Source: Agarivorans sp. Toyoura001
Lineage (GTDB): Bacteria > Pseudomonadota > Gammaproteobacteria > Enterobacterales > Celerinatantimonadaceae
NCBI RefSeq assembly: GCF_005405585.1
Contig: NZ_BJEQ01000007.1
Coordinates: forward strand, 122,036 to 186,035
DNA length: 64,000 bases
Direction of reading: 5' to 3'
Shown here: positions 27,263 to 36,102 of the stretch, one piece after another
How the letters are laid out: the number at the start of each line of letters is the position of its first letter
Numbering within the stretch: the stretch's first letter is position 1
Notes under the pieces: model-generated
The model's database searches: none
What the model was told of the DNA's origin: nothing
The model's input: only the letters and a program-made list of their open reading frames with translations
Position numbers and translations under genes: made by a program

Positions 27263-27943
27263 ATGATCCGGTTTGAGCAAGTAAGTAAAATTTACCCCGG
27301 CAGTCAGCGCGCTTTGCAAAAAGTGTCCTTTCAGTTGGAACAGGGAAAAATGGCATTTTTAACCGGCCACTCTGGTGCGGGGAAAAGTACCTTGCTCAAA
27401 TTGATTACCGCCATGGAACGGCCTAGTGACGGAAAAGTATGGGTAAATGGCGATGACATTAGCCGTATCAGCCACCGTAAAATTCCCTATTTACGTCGCC
27501 AGATGGGCGTGATTTTCCAAGATCACAAACTGCTTATGGACCGCACCGTGTTTGACAATGTCGCCCTGCCGCTGGTTATTGAAGGCTACAGCATGGGTAA
27601 CATCAAACGCCGAGTGGCCGCCGCGCTAGATAAAGTGGGCTTGTTAGATAAAGCTAACTGCACCCCAGAAATACTCTCTGGTGGTGAACAACAACGCGTG
27701 GGCATTGCTCGCGCAGTGGTAAACAAACCCGCTATTTTAATCGCCGACGAACCAACCGGTAACCTAGACCCTGCTTTATCGTTAGATATTTTCCGCTTGT
27801 TTGAAGAGTTTAATCGGGTGGGTGTGGCGGTTCTTATTGCGAGTCACGATTTAAGCTTGATTGCCAAATTGCACCATCAGCGCTTAGTGCTAAAAAATGG
27901 TCAGCTGCTTGATTCCCCTCACCAAGCTGCGGAGGCACCATAA
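27263..27943 (+). CDS. ftsE: cell division ATP-binding protein FtsE
   Basis: 226 residues. ABC ATPase of the FtsEX complex. Walker A GHSGAGKSTLLK near 36-47, signature LSGGEQQRVGIARA near 139-152, Walker B ILIADEPTGNLD near 158-169. FtsEX does not transport a known substrate; it uses ATP to activate EnvC and, through it, the septal amidases. The stop overlaps the ftsX start by one base. EnvC is encoded at 58868-60058 in this same window. Confidence 0.97.
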   Translation: MIRFEQVSKIYPGSQRALQKVSFQLEQGKMAFLTGHSGAGKSTLLKLITAMERPSDGKVWVNGDDISRISHRKIPYLRRQMGVIFQDHKLLMDRTVFDNVALPLVIEGYSMGNIKRRVAAALDKVGLLDKANCTPEILSGGEQQRVGIARAVVNKPAILIADEPTGNLDPALSLDIFRLFEEFNRVGVAVLIASHDLSLIAKLHHQRLVLKNGQLLDSPHQAAEAP

Positions 27944-28902
27944 TGGCCGGAGCAAAACCGCAAGTTAAAGTTGCCCTACATGTACGCTTCATGATGTTTT
28001 GGGTAAGGCACTTGCAACAAGGCATTGCTAGCCTTGGCGAATTGTGGCGCACACCTGCCAGCTCTATGCTTACCTTAGCAGTTATTGGTGTTTGTTTGGC
28101 GCTACCTGCCAGTTTCTACCTTGCCACCAAGAACGTGCAGCAACTCACCAGTTATTGGAAAAGTGATGCGCAGATAAGTTTGTTCCTCAAGCAAAATATC
28201 AGTGAAGCACAGCGTGATTCCCTGCAAAAAAATATTGCTAGCATGCGCCAAGTGGCCAGTGTTGAGCTAGTCACTAAACAACAAGGTTTAGTCGAATTTC
28301 AAGAAAATAGCGGCTTTGAAGATGTGTTAGCGCTGTTGCCAGACAACCCGCTACCAGATGTATTGTTAGTGCTACCCAGCCAAGACTTTAACAGCGCAAG
28401 TGCTGCCAAAACGTTACTCGATAGCTTGCAAGAGCACAGCCTAGTAGACGAAGGCCGTTTAGACGTTGAATGGCTGCAACGCCTCGACACCATTGTAAGC
28501 ATGTTGCAACAAGCTGCCTGGTTACTGATTATTCTGCTGCTTACCGCGGTAGCGTTGATTGTAAGTAATACACTACGGCTGAATATTCTCAGCCGACGCA
28601 GTGAAATAGAAGTGATGAAGCTAGTAGGGGCCACCGATGCCTTTATTCAACGGCCATTTTTATACACTGGTTTTTGGTTTGGTTTAGTGGGCGGCTTAAT
28701 GGCTTGGGTACTGTGCAACATTTTGTTGATTTGGACAGAATATGCCTTGCAACAAATAGGCTTGTTATACCAGCAAGACATTTACCTATCAGGCTTAGAT
28801 CTACAAGAGTTCGGCTCGCTGATGTTGTTTGCAACCTTGCTAGGATTAATCGCTTCGTGGTTTTCGGTTAATCGCCATATTAAACAAATTGAGCCTAGCT
28901 AA
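27943..28902 (+). CDS. ftsX: cell division membrane protein FtsX
   Basis: 319 residues. One TM helix near 45-65, a periplasmic loop of about 100 residues (VELVTKQQGLVEFQENSGFE) that should bind EnvC, then three TM helices in the FtsX domain (NTLRLNILSRRSEIEVMKLV near 207-226). ATG overlaps the ftsE stop (TAATG). In E. coli rpoH comes next; here rpoH is almost 11 kb away. An 11-bp inverted repeat follows the stop codon. Confidence 0.96.
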   Translation: MAGAKPQVKVALHVRFMMFWVRHLQQGIASLGELWRTPASSMLTLAVIGVCLALPASFYLATKNVQQLTSYWKSDAQISLFLKQNISEAQRDSLQKNIASMRQVASVELVTKQQGLVEFQENSGFEDVLALLPDNPLPDVLLVLPSQDFNSASAAKTLLDSLQEHSLVDEGRLDVEWLQRLDTIVSMLQQAAWLLIILLLTAVALIVSNTLRLNILSRRSEIEVMKLVGATDAFIQRPFLYTGFWFGLVGGLMAWVLCNILLIWTEYALQQIGLLYQQDIYLSGLDLQEFGSLMLFATLLGLIASWFSVNRHIKQIEPS

Positions 28903-28910
28903 GCGTTAAG

Positions 28911-28956
28911 CGTAATGGAGCTTACCAGAGCAGCGTTGTGGCTATGCTCCATTACG
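28911..28956. repeat. inverted repeat after ftsX
   Basis: CGTAATGGAGC (28911-28921) is repeated in inverse as GCTCCATTACG (28946-28956), with a 24-nt loop. The 11-bp stem is perfect but there is no T-tract. It could be a terminator for ftsYEX or the left border of the material separating ftsX from rpoH. Confidence 0.6.
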
Positions 28957-29061
28957 TGTTATAGCAACCCACTGATTATTACAAGTGTATATAAAGAGGA
29001 AAAACCTAGTGTAAGCAAGGAGCTTTTCTCTTAGTCAGTTATCAAGCCTCAGGGAATTATC

Positions 29062-29592
29062 GTGCTAGATAAAGCAATTTGTAAAAGGGATGCAATATCA
29101 ATCGCTACGATGCTTGAAGCAGGGCTAATAGACTATAAGCATTACATGTGCTGGGTAGATGAGCGGATGTTGCTTGAGGAAGAACCTGATTTGTGGGTCA
29201 TAGAATTAGCAGCTACTAAGGATACTCAGGCAGCTATTGGTCATTTGAACTCTTATGCCTATTCAGAGCCGTTTGAACAATTCAATTCCGAGTCATGTAA
29301 CGACGAGTTTGTTGCAAGTCAATGGCTTCGATATAAGAGAAAAGAAATATCTTGGGCTATTTTCCTCCAAAAGAGTGGAGACTATACGGATGGAAACTAT
29401 GCGCGGGAAGATTGCGACTATTTCTACTATATGTTGAACGACTTTGAAATCAACGACTTCTCTGAGCAATTAGAAATTAAGCAAAGCAGCACAGTAAATA
29501 AACTATTCAATGATGTCATTCAAACGACGGCAAGTAAGTACAATGAGTTTTTACCGTATCTTGATAAGTATCGGGAATCATATGAGGCTTAG
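29062..29592 (+). CDS. hypothetical protein, possible immunity-type
   Basis: 176 residues beginning with GTG, with AGGGA 7 bp upstream. No family recognised. The protein is acidic and soluble, rich in Asp, Glu and Tyr (GNYAREDCDYFYYMLNDFE near 112-130), with no signal peptide or membrane helix. Such small acidic proteins beside SUKH genes are often toxin-immunity proteins, but that is inference. Codon use and AT content look different from ftsX. First of three short genes inserted between ftsX and the MATE gene. Confidence 0.6.
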   Translation: MLDKAICKRDAISIATMLEAGLIDYKHYMCWVDERMLLEEEPDLWVIELAATKDTQAAIGHLNSYAYSEPFEQFNSESCNDEFVASQWLRYKRKEISWAIFLQKSGDYTDGNYAREDCDYFYYMLNDFEINDFSEQLEIKQSSTVNKLFNDVIQTTASKYNEFLPYLDKYRESYEA

Positions 29593-29663
29593 CAAAACAA
29601 TCTTGTGGGAACGGTTTACGCTTCGCTTCAATTGCCTGCAAATTGTGGTGTTGTAAATTTTAA

Positions 29664-29978
29664 GTGTCGGAATCCAAAATGAAGCGTGTCGAATGCAGCA
29701 TACATGGTCTACAGCAAGAAACTTTTGTTTGTCAGCATATTGTTCAAACGGTGAAGGACGGAGTTCCTCGTGGTTTCTGGTGGGCTAACGATCCTGATAA
29801 CCAAAGACCTAATGCTTGGTGTTCAGCTTGTGAGATGAAAGTTCAAGAAACAGGTGGCGAGTGGACTGAAGAAAGTGAATCTTTTGCAGGTGTATCGCTG
29901 CTCTGTGGTGCCTGTTATGACCTTGCTATAGAGCGCAGCTTTTCTCAAAAGCGACCTTGGTGGAAGTTTTGGAGATAG
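29664..29978 (+). CDS. hypothetical cysteine-rich protein with PWWKFW tail
   Basis: 104 residues from GTG at 29664; ATG at 29679 (MKRVECSIHG) is a likely alternative. A possible metal ribbon is formed by C-SIH near 9, VCQHI near 23, WCSAC near 52-56 and LCGAC near 79-83. The C-terminus is RPWWKFWR. That tail matches the KPWWKMW end of the next gene product, although the bodies differ. The family is not recognised. GFWWAND in the middle adds further tryptophans. Confidence 0.6.
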   Translation: MSESKMKRVECSIHGLQQETFVCQHIVQTVKDGVPRGFWWANDPDNQRPNAWCSACEMKVQETGGEWTEESESFAGVSLLCGACYDLAIERSFSQKRPWWKFWR

Positions 29979-30090
29979 GAATTATAAAACTGAAGTCCGC
30001 TAACTCATCGTATCGTTCGTTGGTTCTAAGACTATGTTGCGGAAAACCGCTTACCTTCGGTCGTGGCTATGGCGTTGCATGAAGGTGCCT

Positions 30091-30696
30091 ATGATGAAGA
30101 GTAAACTGGAATCTTTACCAAATAGCTTGTCGGCGTTTAAAGAGTATGCAGGCGAGATTTTAGAGCAATACCCATCAAAAGAAGAAGAAAACGTATTGCT
30201 TATCGGGAATGACGTTTCTGTAGCCCCTTTGTTCTACAAAGCTATAATCTGGCCTCCTACCAGTAGACACTCGATAGCTAGGTACGAACAAATTCATGAG
30301 ATAGAGATACCTATAGCAATTAAAGAACTTTTAGCTATTGCTAACGGAATTGAAGTTCTTAGCTTACGTATTTGTGGGTTGTCTAAATCGATGCTTAATG
30401 ACCCCCCCACATTAGATAGATCTGTTAGGCCTATGTGCTTGGACTTGCACATTCAGAACAAGACTAATAGAAAAAACGGATACTTTTGTTTTGCCTCCTC
30501 GCATTGGAGCAGCAAAGAAAACGTTAATTATTTTGTGACGCCTGAAGGCGACTTTGTCGCTTTACTCAAAAATGGCAAAGAAGTAGGCCGTTGGGATGCT
30601 CCAGAGCCTTTTCTGTCCGATGCTATATCGCAGGCAATTGAATACGATATTAGTCACGGTGAAGGCAATGAAAAACCGTGGTGGAAAATGTGGTAA
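30091..30696 (+). CDS. SMI1/KNR4 (SUKH)-like protein with PWWKMW tail
   Basis: About 201 residues from ATG 30091 (or 30094), which has GAAGGTG upstream; longer in-frame starts to 30034 add a poor leader. The core RYEQIHEIEIPIAIKELLAI near 71-90 followed by ANGIEVL resembles the SUKH start, with EGDFVALLKNGKEVGRWD later. SUKH proteins commonly act as immunity proteins against nuclease toxins; no toxin gene is seen nearby. The tail KPWWKMW resembles the upstream protein. The SUKH assignment is by eye, moderate. Confidence 0.6.
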   Translation: MMKSKLESLPNSLSAFKEYAGEILEQYPSKEEENVLLIGNDVSVAPLFYKAIIWPPTSRHSIARYEQIHEIEIPIAIKELLAIANGIEVLSLRICGLSKSMLNDPPTLDRSVRPMCLDLHIQNKTNRKNGYFCFASSHWSSKENVNYFVTPEGDFVALLKNGKEVGRWDAPEPFLSDAISQAIEYDISHGEGNEKPWWKMW

Positions 30697-30882
30697 AAAT
30701 GAAAATAGTCCCCCATCTCATATCTTGGGCGCTCCGCTCGCTCGTGCCCTAAACGTTACATTCAAAACTTAACTCGTTTATGTCCAATGATGAATTAGAA
30801 AGTGATTAGTGTATCGTTACTTTTTGGCATCAATCAAAGCCCCACTAAAACGATCAAATTTTATTGAGAGCTGTCACAAAGC

Positions 30883-32241
30883 CTAATCTGGCGCGAGCTT
30901 TCGCTTCCACTTATCGCTCTTCCAGCGTCGCCAGTTTATTTGGCTACGAATAAACTCATCAGCCACGCCTGCTAGTAAAATGGCATACAAGCCCCAACCT
31001 AGATAAATCCCTGTAAAGTAGGCCAGGGGCACCGAGAATAGCCAGGTAACTGCAATGGCGTTACTGGTCACAAATACTGCGTCGCCGCAGCCACGCAATA
31101 CGTTACCGCTGATAATGTTAATGCCTCTTAAGGGCTCGTTGATACTGTGAATCAAACAAACCACCAGGCCTAAGGCCAATACTTCCGGGTTATCGGTGAA
31201 AATACCCAGCAGTGGTTGATGAAAAACAAAAATAATAGCGGCCACAATGCTAACGGCAATAAGCCCCCAACGCAGGCCTTGGCGCATTTGTTGGTGGCAG
31301 CGTTCGAAATGGCCAGCACCAGCCAGTTGGGTCACCAGCATGGTATTGGCAATGCCTAATGCCACTAGCATCATGGTGCAGTAAACGTAGATATTGAGTG
31401 CGTAAATGCGCACAGTGAGAGAGGTTTCGCCTAGTTGCACAATCATCAAGTTCATAATCATAACAAAGCTTTGGTAAGAAAATGGCTCTAGCGCCGAGGG
31501 CACGGCAATTTTTAGAATAGGCTTTAAGCTAAGGCTGGGCTGTTTTAAGGCGTCAGCCAATGGCAATTTCACTTTAATCAGAAATAGCACCACCACTAAA
31601 CTAAAACTTAAGCTAAGTACCCAAGCAATTAAACTCGCAATGGCCACCCCGGTTACGCCCATTGGGCTTACACCAAACCAGCCCAGCACTAATATGCCGT
31701 TACCCACGATGTTAGTGACCAGCATCAGCGCTGCGGAGATAGTGTTCCAGTGGGATTGCCCGTAACTATTACAGATATTGGCCAGCGTCATGCGTAGGCC
31801 CATAAAGCCGACACCTGCGCCAGCTAACACCAAGTACTCTGCGGCCAAGTCACTCATTGCAGGTGGTAGGCTCATCCAATGACCGATGTTATTGGCTTGA
31901 GTAACAAAAAATAGGCCACACAGTAAACCCGCTAACACTCCTAAGATAAGCAGGCCTGCCAGCATTAAATTGGCGCGAAGGTAGTTTTGCTTGCCCATGT
32001 ATTGTGAGGCTAAACTGGCACCTGCAATGCCAGTGGCGGAAAAGAACACGATGGCCATGGAAAACCACGGCATTATCGCGCCTACCGAAGCCGCAGCTTG
32101 GTCTGATACCTGGCTAAGAAAGAGTGCGTCAAACACCGGTACCGACATGTTTAGCATAAACTCGCCAAAGATCGGCAAGGCCATACCAAATAGGCCTTTT
32201 TGTAGGGTTTTACTTTGAGTCGTAGAAGGCATGCTGACCAC
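30883..32241 (-). CDS. MATE-family efflux transporter
   Basis: 452 residues, twelve membrane helices. The N-terminal helix pattern LFGMALPIFGEFMLNMSVPV and the repeated half at about 235-450 fit MATE (NorM/DinF) antiporters, which export cationic drugs with Na+ or H+. The internal stretch GNGILVLGWFGVSPMGVTGV is typical of loop 5-6. It follows the PP2C/kinase gene on the same strand after 81 bp, without a clear terminator, so read-through from the nitrate operon is possible. Substrate unknown. Confidence 0.9.
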   Translation of the reverse strand: MVSMPSTTQSKTLQKGLFGMALPIFGEFMLNMSVPVFDALFLSQVSDQAAASVGAIMPWFSMAIVFFSATGIAGASLASQYMGKQNYLRANLMLAGLLILGVLAGLLCGLFFVTQANNIGHWMSLPPAMSDLAAEYLVLAGAGVGFMGLRMTLANICNSYGQSHWNTISAALMLVTNIVGNGILVLGWFGVSPMGVTGVAIASLIAWVLSLSFSLVVVLFLIKVKLPLADALKQPSLSLKPILKIAVPSALEPFSYQSFVMIMNLMIVQLGETSLTVRIYALNIYVYCTMMLVALGIANTMLVTQLAGAGHFERCHQQMRQGLRWGLIAVSIVAAIIFVFHQPLLGIFTDNPEVLALGLVVCLIHSINEPLRGINIISGNVLRGCGDAVFVTSNAIAVTWLFSVPLAYFTGIYLGWGLYAILLAGVADEFIRSQINWRRWKSDKWKRKLAPD

Positions 32242-32322
32242 CAGCTAGCAAGAAACTGAGCTTATACTAGGCACTTCACACCATCGCGGCTTTTATGTAA
32301 ATCAACTTTTTGTTAATGAAAA

Positions 32323-34128
32323 TTAACTAAGTTGGCTGACCCATTGCCAAATCACCACTATCAGCAATAGCAGGCTGGTTGATTGCCAAAAACGTACTGG
32401 GTTACGTTCAATTAAGGGTTTGGCTTCGTAGCTGGCCTTGAGCTTGGGGTTTGCGTGTTGTAAGTCGTGAATTAGCTCCGACAAACTTTGGTAACGCAGC
32501 TGGGGTTTGGGGTTACAGCCTTGCTCTAACGCGGCGTCTAGCCAATCGGGCATGTCGTTACGGTAATGCTGAATGTTTTGGTAATGCCAATCGCTATAGG
32601 TTCGTTGTGCTACTTGTTCGCGACGAGCAGTTTTGTAGGGCAATTTGCCGCTGAGCATTTCGTAGGCGATCACTGCAAAAGAGAAAATGTCACTGCGGTG
32701 TCGGCCGGTTTCTCCCACTAAATACTCTGGTGCAATATATTGCACCGAGCCTACAGGCGTGGTGGTTTTTTCGTTTTGCTCTAGTTGTTCGGCTGATTGT
32801 ACGGTGCCAAAGTCGACCAGTTTAAGTTGGTCGTCGGGGGTAATAATAATGTTTTCAGGTTTTAAGTCGCGGTGCACCATTTCATAACGGCGTAAGGCTC
32901 GTAGCGCTTTGGCGAGCTTTTCAAGCATGCGCACCACTTGCGTTATTGGCGGATGAGGATGTTTGTCCATCCACTGGCGCAGCGTGATACCCGGTACATA
33001 TTCGGCCACTAAATAGCAGAATCGACGCGTGCCGGCGGGTTCAAAGGTGCGCATAATATTGGGGTTGTTTACCACGCGGCCGACCCATTCTTCGCGGGCA
33101 AAACCAGCAAAGTATTCCTGGTCGCCACTCATGCTGCTGTCGGGGGCTTTGAGTATTCGAACCTTGTTGGTGCTAAGGCCCGCTTCGTCTAACTCTTCGA
33201 CTAAATAAACGTGGCTGCGCGGCGAGGTATGCAATATCTCGCTAACTCGATAACGGTCAATTTTGTTACCTATGGCCATTACCGGCGGCACGGGTAGATG
33301 CAGTAACTGAGCACGACTCTCGTCTAACTCTGCTTCGGGTACATTATCTACCTTGACTAACATTGCACTGATGTTGTCATCACTGCCAGCAAATTCGGCG
33401 GCGTTTACGATGGCGTTGGCGTGTTCTTCTAAGCTATCAAATTCAAGTTTGAGTAACTTGATCAGCTGTTGTTCGCTTAATGCATCATGCACCCCATCAC
33501 TGGTTAGCATAAATAAATCACCGGTTTCTACAGCATGGGTGGAATAGTCTAACTCTAAGCTTGAATCCACTCCCATGGCACGAGTGAGGTGGTTTTTTTG
33601 CTTGCCACGAATTTGTACATGGTCGCGGGTGAGTTGGCGAAGTTTACCCTCCCTGAAGCGATAAATACGGCTATCGCCAACATGGAACAAGTGAGCAACT
33701 CGAGATTTAATAATCAGTGTAGAAAGGGTGCAGGCGTAAGAGCCGGTTTGCTTGCCTTGTTGAAATAGCCAGTTATTGAGTGACTTGGCGACTTTGGCTG
33801 TGGACTTGTTTACCGACCAACTCTCGGGCGTGGCGTAATAATCTTGTACAAACTGAGTGACCGAGATTTGTGCGGCTACTTTAGCGTGTTCGGCGCTGCT
33901 TAAGCCGTCGGCCAAAATGGCGACAACACCTTTGTAATAGCGAGTCCAAGGCTCGGGTATTTTGGCTACACAGGCATCTTGGTTCTCTGGTTTGGGGCCA
34001 GAGATAGAGGCGCCCCCAAAGGACGCCTCTAACTTATTGCTAGCCACAGAGGTGGTTGCTTTTTCGCTGTTACTAACTCGGTTTTCAGTGGTGGGTGTTG
34101 CCACTGTAGTTTGTTGACTTGCTGTCAT
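32323..34128 (-). CDS. PP2C phosphatase-Ser/Thr kinase fusion, membrane-anchored
   Basis: About 601 residues from ATG 34128 (AAGGAA upstream; an in-frame start at 34176 adds 16 residues). The N-terminal half is a PP2C phosphatase with metal-binding Asp residues in ENQDA, LADGLS, SDGVHD and SDDNIS. The C-terminal half is a Hanks-type kinase: lysine in VRILKAP, HRDLKPENII, VDFGTVQ and IAPEYL; the glycine-rich loop is degenerate (LHTSPRSHVYLV). A C-terminal TM helix (LLLLIVVIWQWVS) anchors it. Last gene of the nitrate operon, 68 bp after narK. Confidence 0.92.
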   Translation of the reverse strand: MTASQQTTVATPTTENRVSNSEKATTSVASNKLEASFGGASISGPKPENQDACVAKIPEPWTRYYKGVVAILADGLSSAEHAKVAAQISVTQFVQDYYATPESWSVNKSTAKVAKSLNNWLFQQGKQTGSYACTLSTLIIKSRVAHLFHVGDSRIYRFREGKLRQLTRDHVQIRGKQKNHLTRAMGVDSSLELDYSTHAVETGDLFMLTSDGVHDALSEQQLIKLLKLEFDSLEEHANAIVNAAEFAGSDDNISAMLVKVDNVPEAELDESRAQLLHLPVPPVMAIGNKIDRYRVSEILHTSPRSHVYLVEELDEAGLSTNKVRILKAPDSSMSGDQEYFAGFAREEWVGRVVNNPNIMRTFEPAGTRRFCYLVAEYVPGITLRQWMDKHPHPPITQVVRMLEKLAKALRALRRYEMVHRDLKPENIIITPDDQLKLVDFGTVQSAEQLEQNEKTTTPVGSVQYIAPEYLVGETGRHRSDIFSFAVIAYEMLSGKLPYKTARREQVAQRTYSDWHYQNIQHYRNDMPDWLDAALEQGCNPKPQLRYQSLSELIHDLQHANPKLKASYEAKPLIERNPVRFWQSTSLLLLIVVIWQWVSQLS

Positions 34129-34195
34129 TAAGCTTGCGTTCCTTGGGTAAAAGCAATGTGGCCCTTGCAGGCACACACTGCCTTACGGGGCTGGC

Positions 34196-35662
34196 TTAGC
34201 TTACGTTGATAAGCGTTACTTCGCCGTCTGGACCAACTTCTGCAATAGTGCCCTTCGGCTCTTCTAGAAGCAACAAGGCAAAGAAACCCAGTACCGCAGT
34301 GGCACCAATCACGTAGAAGAAGGTTTGGTAGCTCACTAGGCTAAGCACGGTTAAGTAGAATACTGCACCTACGTTGCCGTATGCGCCTGTCATACCCGCA
34401 ATTTGACCGGTTAAGCGACGCTTAATAAGTGGCACTGCAGCAAATACTGCGCCTTCACCGGCTTGTACAAAGAACGAACATGCCATAGCCATACCTACCG
34501 CTAAGAATAGTGGCCAGGTGCCATCAATTTGGCCCATACCGAAATAACCTAAGGCTAAACCAGCAGTTAATACTAATAGGGTTTTCTTACGGCCTACGCG
34601 GTCAGAAATCCAACCACCACCTGGGCGTGACGCTAAGTTCATGAAGGCATAAGCAGAGGCTAATAAACCCGCGTAAACCATGTCTAATTCAAATACGTCA
34701 CTGAAAAACAGTGGCAGCATAGACACTACAGCAAGCTCTGAACCAAAGGTGGCGAAGTACAATACGTTAAGTACGGCTACCTGTTTAAATTTGTACTGTT
34801 CAATCTCTGGAACTGGCGTAACAAAGATGTTTTTGTTTACTTGATAGGTTTTCCAAAAGTCCAGTACGTAAAGCGCTGCTAAACCTGCGTAACATGCATA
34901 CACGACTTCTTGGCTTAACATGCTTACACCCGCTGGCGAAAGCTTCCATGCCAGTAGTGCTAAGGTGGCATACATAGGCACTTTCATGATTAGCAGTAGT
35001 ACAAAGTCGGCCTTTGTAGTGACTTCCATTGCACCAACATTTTTAGGTTTGAAGTAAGTCGAACCCTTTGGTGTATCGGTCACGTTCTTATAGAAAACTA
35101 CACTGAACAGTAGGCTAATTAAACCGGTAAGGCCTACCGCGTAGCGCCATCCGTCTTCACCGCCAAAAATCACTGCAAGAGTTGGTAGTAACATTGCCGC
35201 AGCGGCGCTACCAAAGTTACCCCAGCCGCCGTAAATACCTTCTGCGGTGCCAAGCTCTTTAGCTGGGAACCACTCTGATACCATACGAATGCCTACAACA
35301 AAACCTGCACCAATAAAGCCTAAAAGAAAACGGGCTAGGGCGGCTTGCTCGAAGCTGTTAGCGAAAGCAAACATGAAACAAGGGATGGAACATACCGCAA
35401 GCAAGGTTGAGTATGTGATACGTGGACCAAAACGGTCAGTGAACATGCCAATCACAATTCGCGCTGGAATGGTTAAGGCTACGTTCAAAATGAGTAGCGT
35501 TTTTACTTGGCTAGAGGTTAAACCCAAGCTGGCCGCAATACTGGCCATTAACGGTGCGTGGTTAAACCACACCAAAAAGGTAATGAAAAAAGCTACCCAG
35601 CTCATGTGGAGAATCTTCATTTTTCCGGTGAAGGAAAACAGGTTAAATCGTTCTGCGCTCAT
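34196..35662 (-). CDS. NNP-family nitrate/nitrite transporter
   Basis: 488 residues, twelve membrane helices of the major facilitator type. NNP hallmarks are present: the glycine-rich helix 5 signature IYGGWGNFGSAAAAM near 143-157 and its C-terminal partner GAYGNVGAVFYLT near 425-437. The conserved substrate Arg lies in GFVVGIRMVSEWF near 119-131. Placement after nirBD and before the kinase fusion, with an NtrC/sigma-54 type promoter for the cluster, suggests nitrate uptake for assimilation rather than respiration. Closest names would be NasA/NarK; the exact orthology is not determined. Confidence 0.92.
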   Translation of the reverse strand: MSAERFNLFSFTGKMKILHMSWVAFFITFLVWFNHAPLMASIAASLGLTSSQVKTLLILNVALTIPARIVIGMFTDRFGPRITYSTLLAVCSIPCFMFAFANSFEQAALARFLLGFIGAGFVVGIRMVSEWFPAKELGTAEGIYGGWGNFGSAAAAMLLPTLAVIFGGEDGWRYAVGLTGLISLLFSVVFYKNVTDTPKGSTYFKPKNVGAMEVTTKADFVLLLIMKVPMYATLALLAWKLSPAGVSMLSQEVVYACYAGLAALYVLDFWKTYQVNKNIFVTPVPEIEQYKFKQVAVLNVLYFATFGSELAVVSMLPLFFSDVFELDMVYAGLLASAYAFMNLASRPGGGWISDRVGRKKTLLVLTAGLALGYFGMGQIDGTWPLFLAVGMAMACSFFVQAGEGAVFAAVPLIKRRLTGQIAGMTGAYGNVGAVFYLTVLSLVSYQTFFYVIGATAVLGFFALLLLEEPKGTIAEVGPDGEVTLINVS

Positions 35663-35746
35663 AGTAATGTCTCGTAAAAAAAGTTAAAGCGTCTCTCACC
35701 ACGTCGATATTCGACGTGGTTTATCATTGTTTTTTTATGGTGTTTT

Positions 35747-36091
35747 TTAAGCGGCGATTTTTATCGCATCGCCTTCAATCTTGACCTGGTAGGTGGGGAT
35801 AGAGACGCTTTCGTCGTCTAAACACTGGCCTGTTTGCAAGCTAAAGCGTTGCTTGTATAACGGTGATGCCACCATTAATTCGCCTTTGAAATCACCAATT
35901 AAGCCGCGTGACAACATGTTTACTTTGCCAAATGGGCAGTAGTTACTCAGGGCGAATATTTGGTCGCTAATGCCTTCCCAGAAGATGGCGATTTGTTTGC
36001 CTTTGACCAAGGCACACACACCAGTTCCTGGGCTAAGCTGCGATTTGCGACAAACTTCTGTCCATGTTTCAGTTGCTAATTCACTCATCAT
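35747..36091 (-). CDS. nirD: nitrite reductase (NADH) small subunit NirD
   Basis: 114 residues, Rieske-like fold (WTEVCRKSQLSPGTGVCALV) without the Cys-His ligand pairs, as is normal for NirD. It pairs with NirB to reduce nitrite to ammonium with NADH. It starts 11 bp after nirB on the same strand, in the operon cobA-nirB-nirD-transporter-kinase. Confidence 0.95.
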   Translation of the reverse strand: MMSELATETWTEVCRKSQLSPGTGVCALVKGKQIAIFWEGISDQIFALSNYCPFGKVNMLSRGLIGDFKGELMVASPLYKQRFSLQTGQCLDDESVSIPTYQVKIEGDAIKIAA

Positions 36092-36102
36092 TACTCTCCT
36101 TG

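Noticed and set aside
28957..30882. Integron-like gene cassettes after ftsX
   Set aside because: Small genes with hairpin-like spacers invited this idea, but no GTTRRRY/RYYYAAC core pairs or repeated attC sites were found between them.
35747..36091. NirD as a broken Rieske protein
   Set aside because: NirD proteins naturally lack the Cys-His ligands of Rieske clusters.
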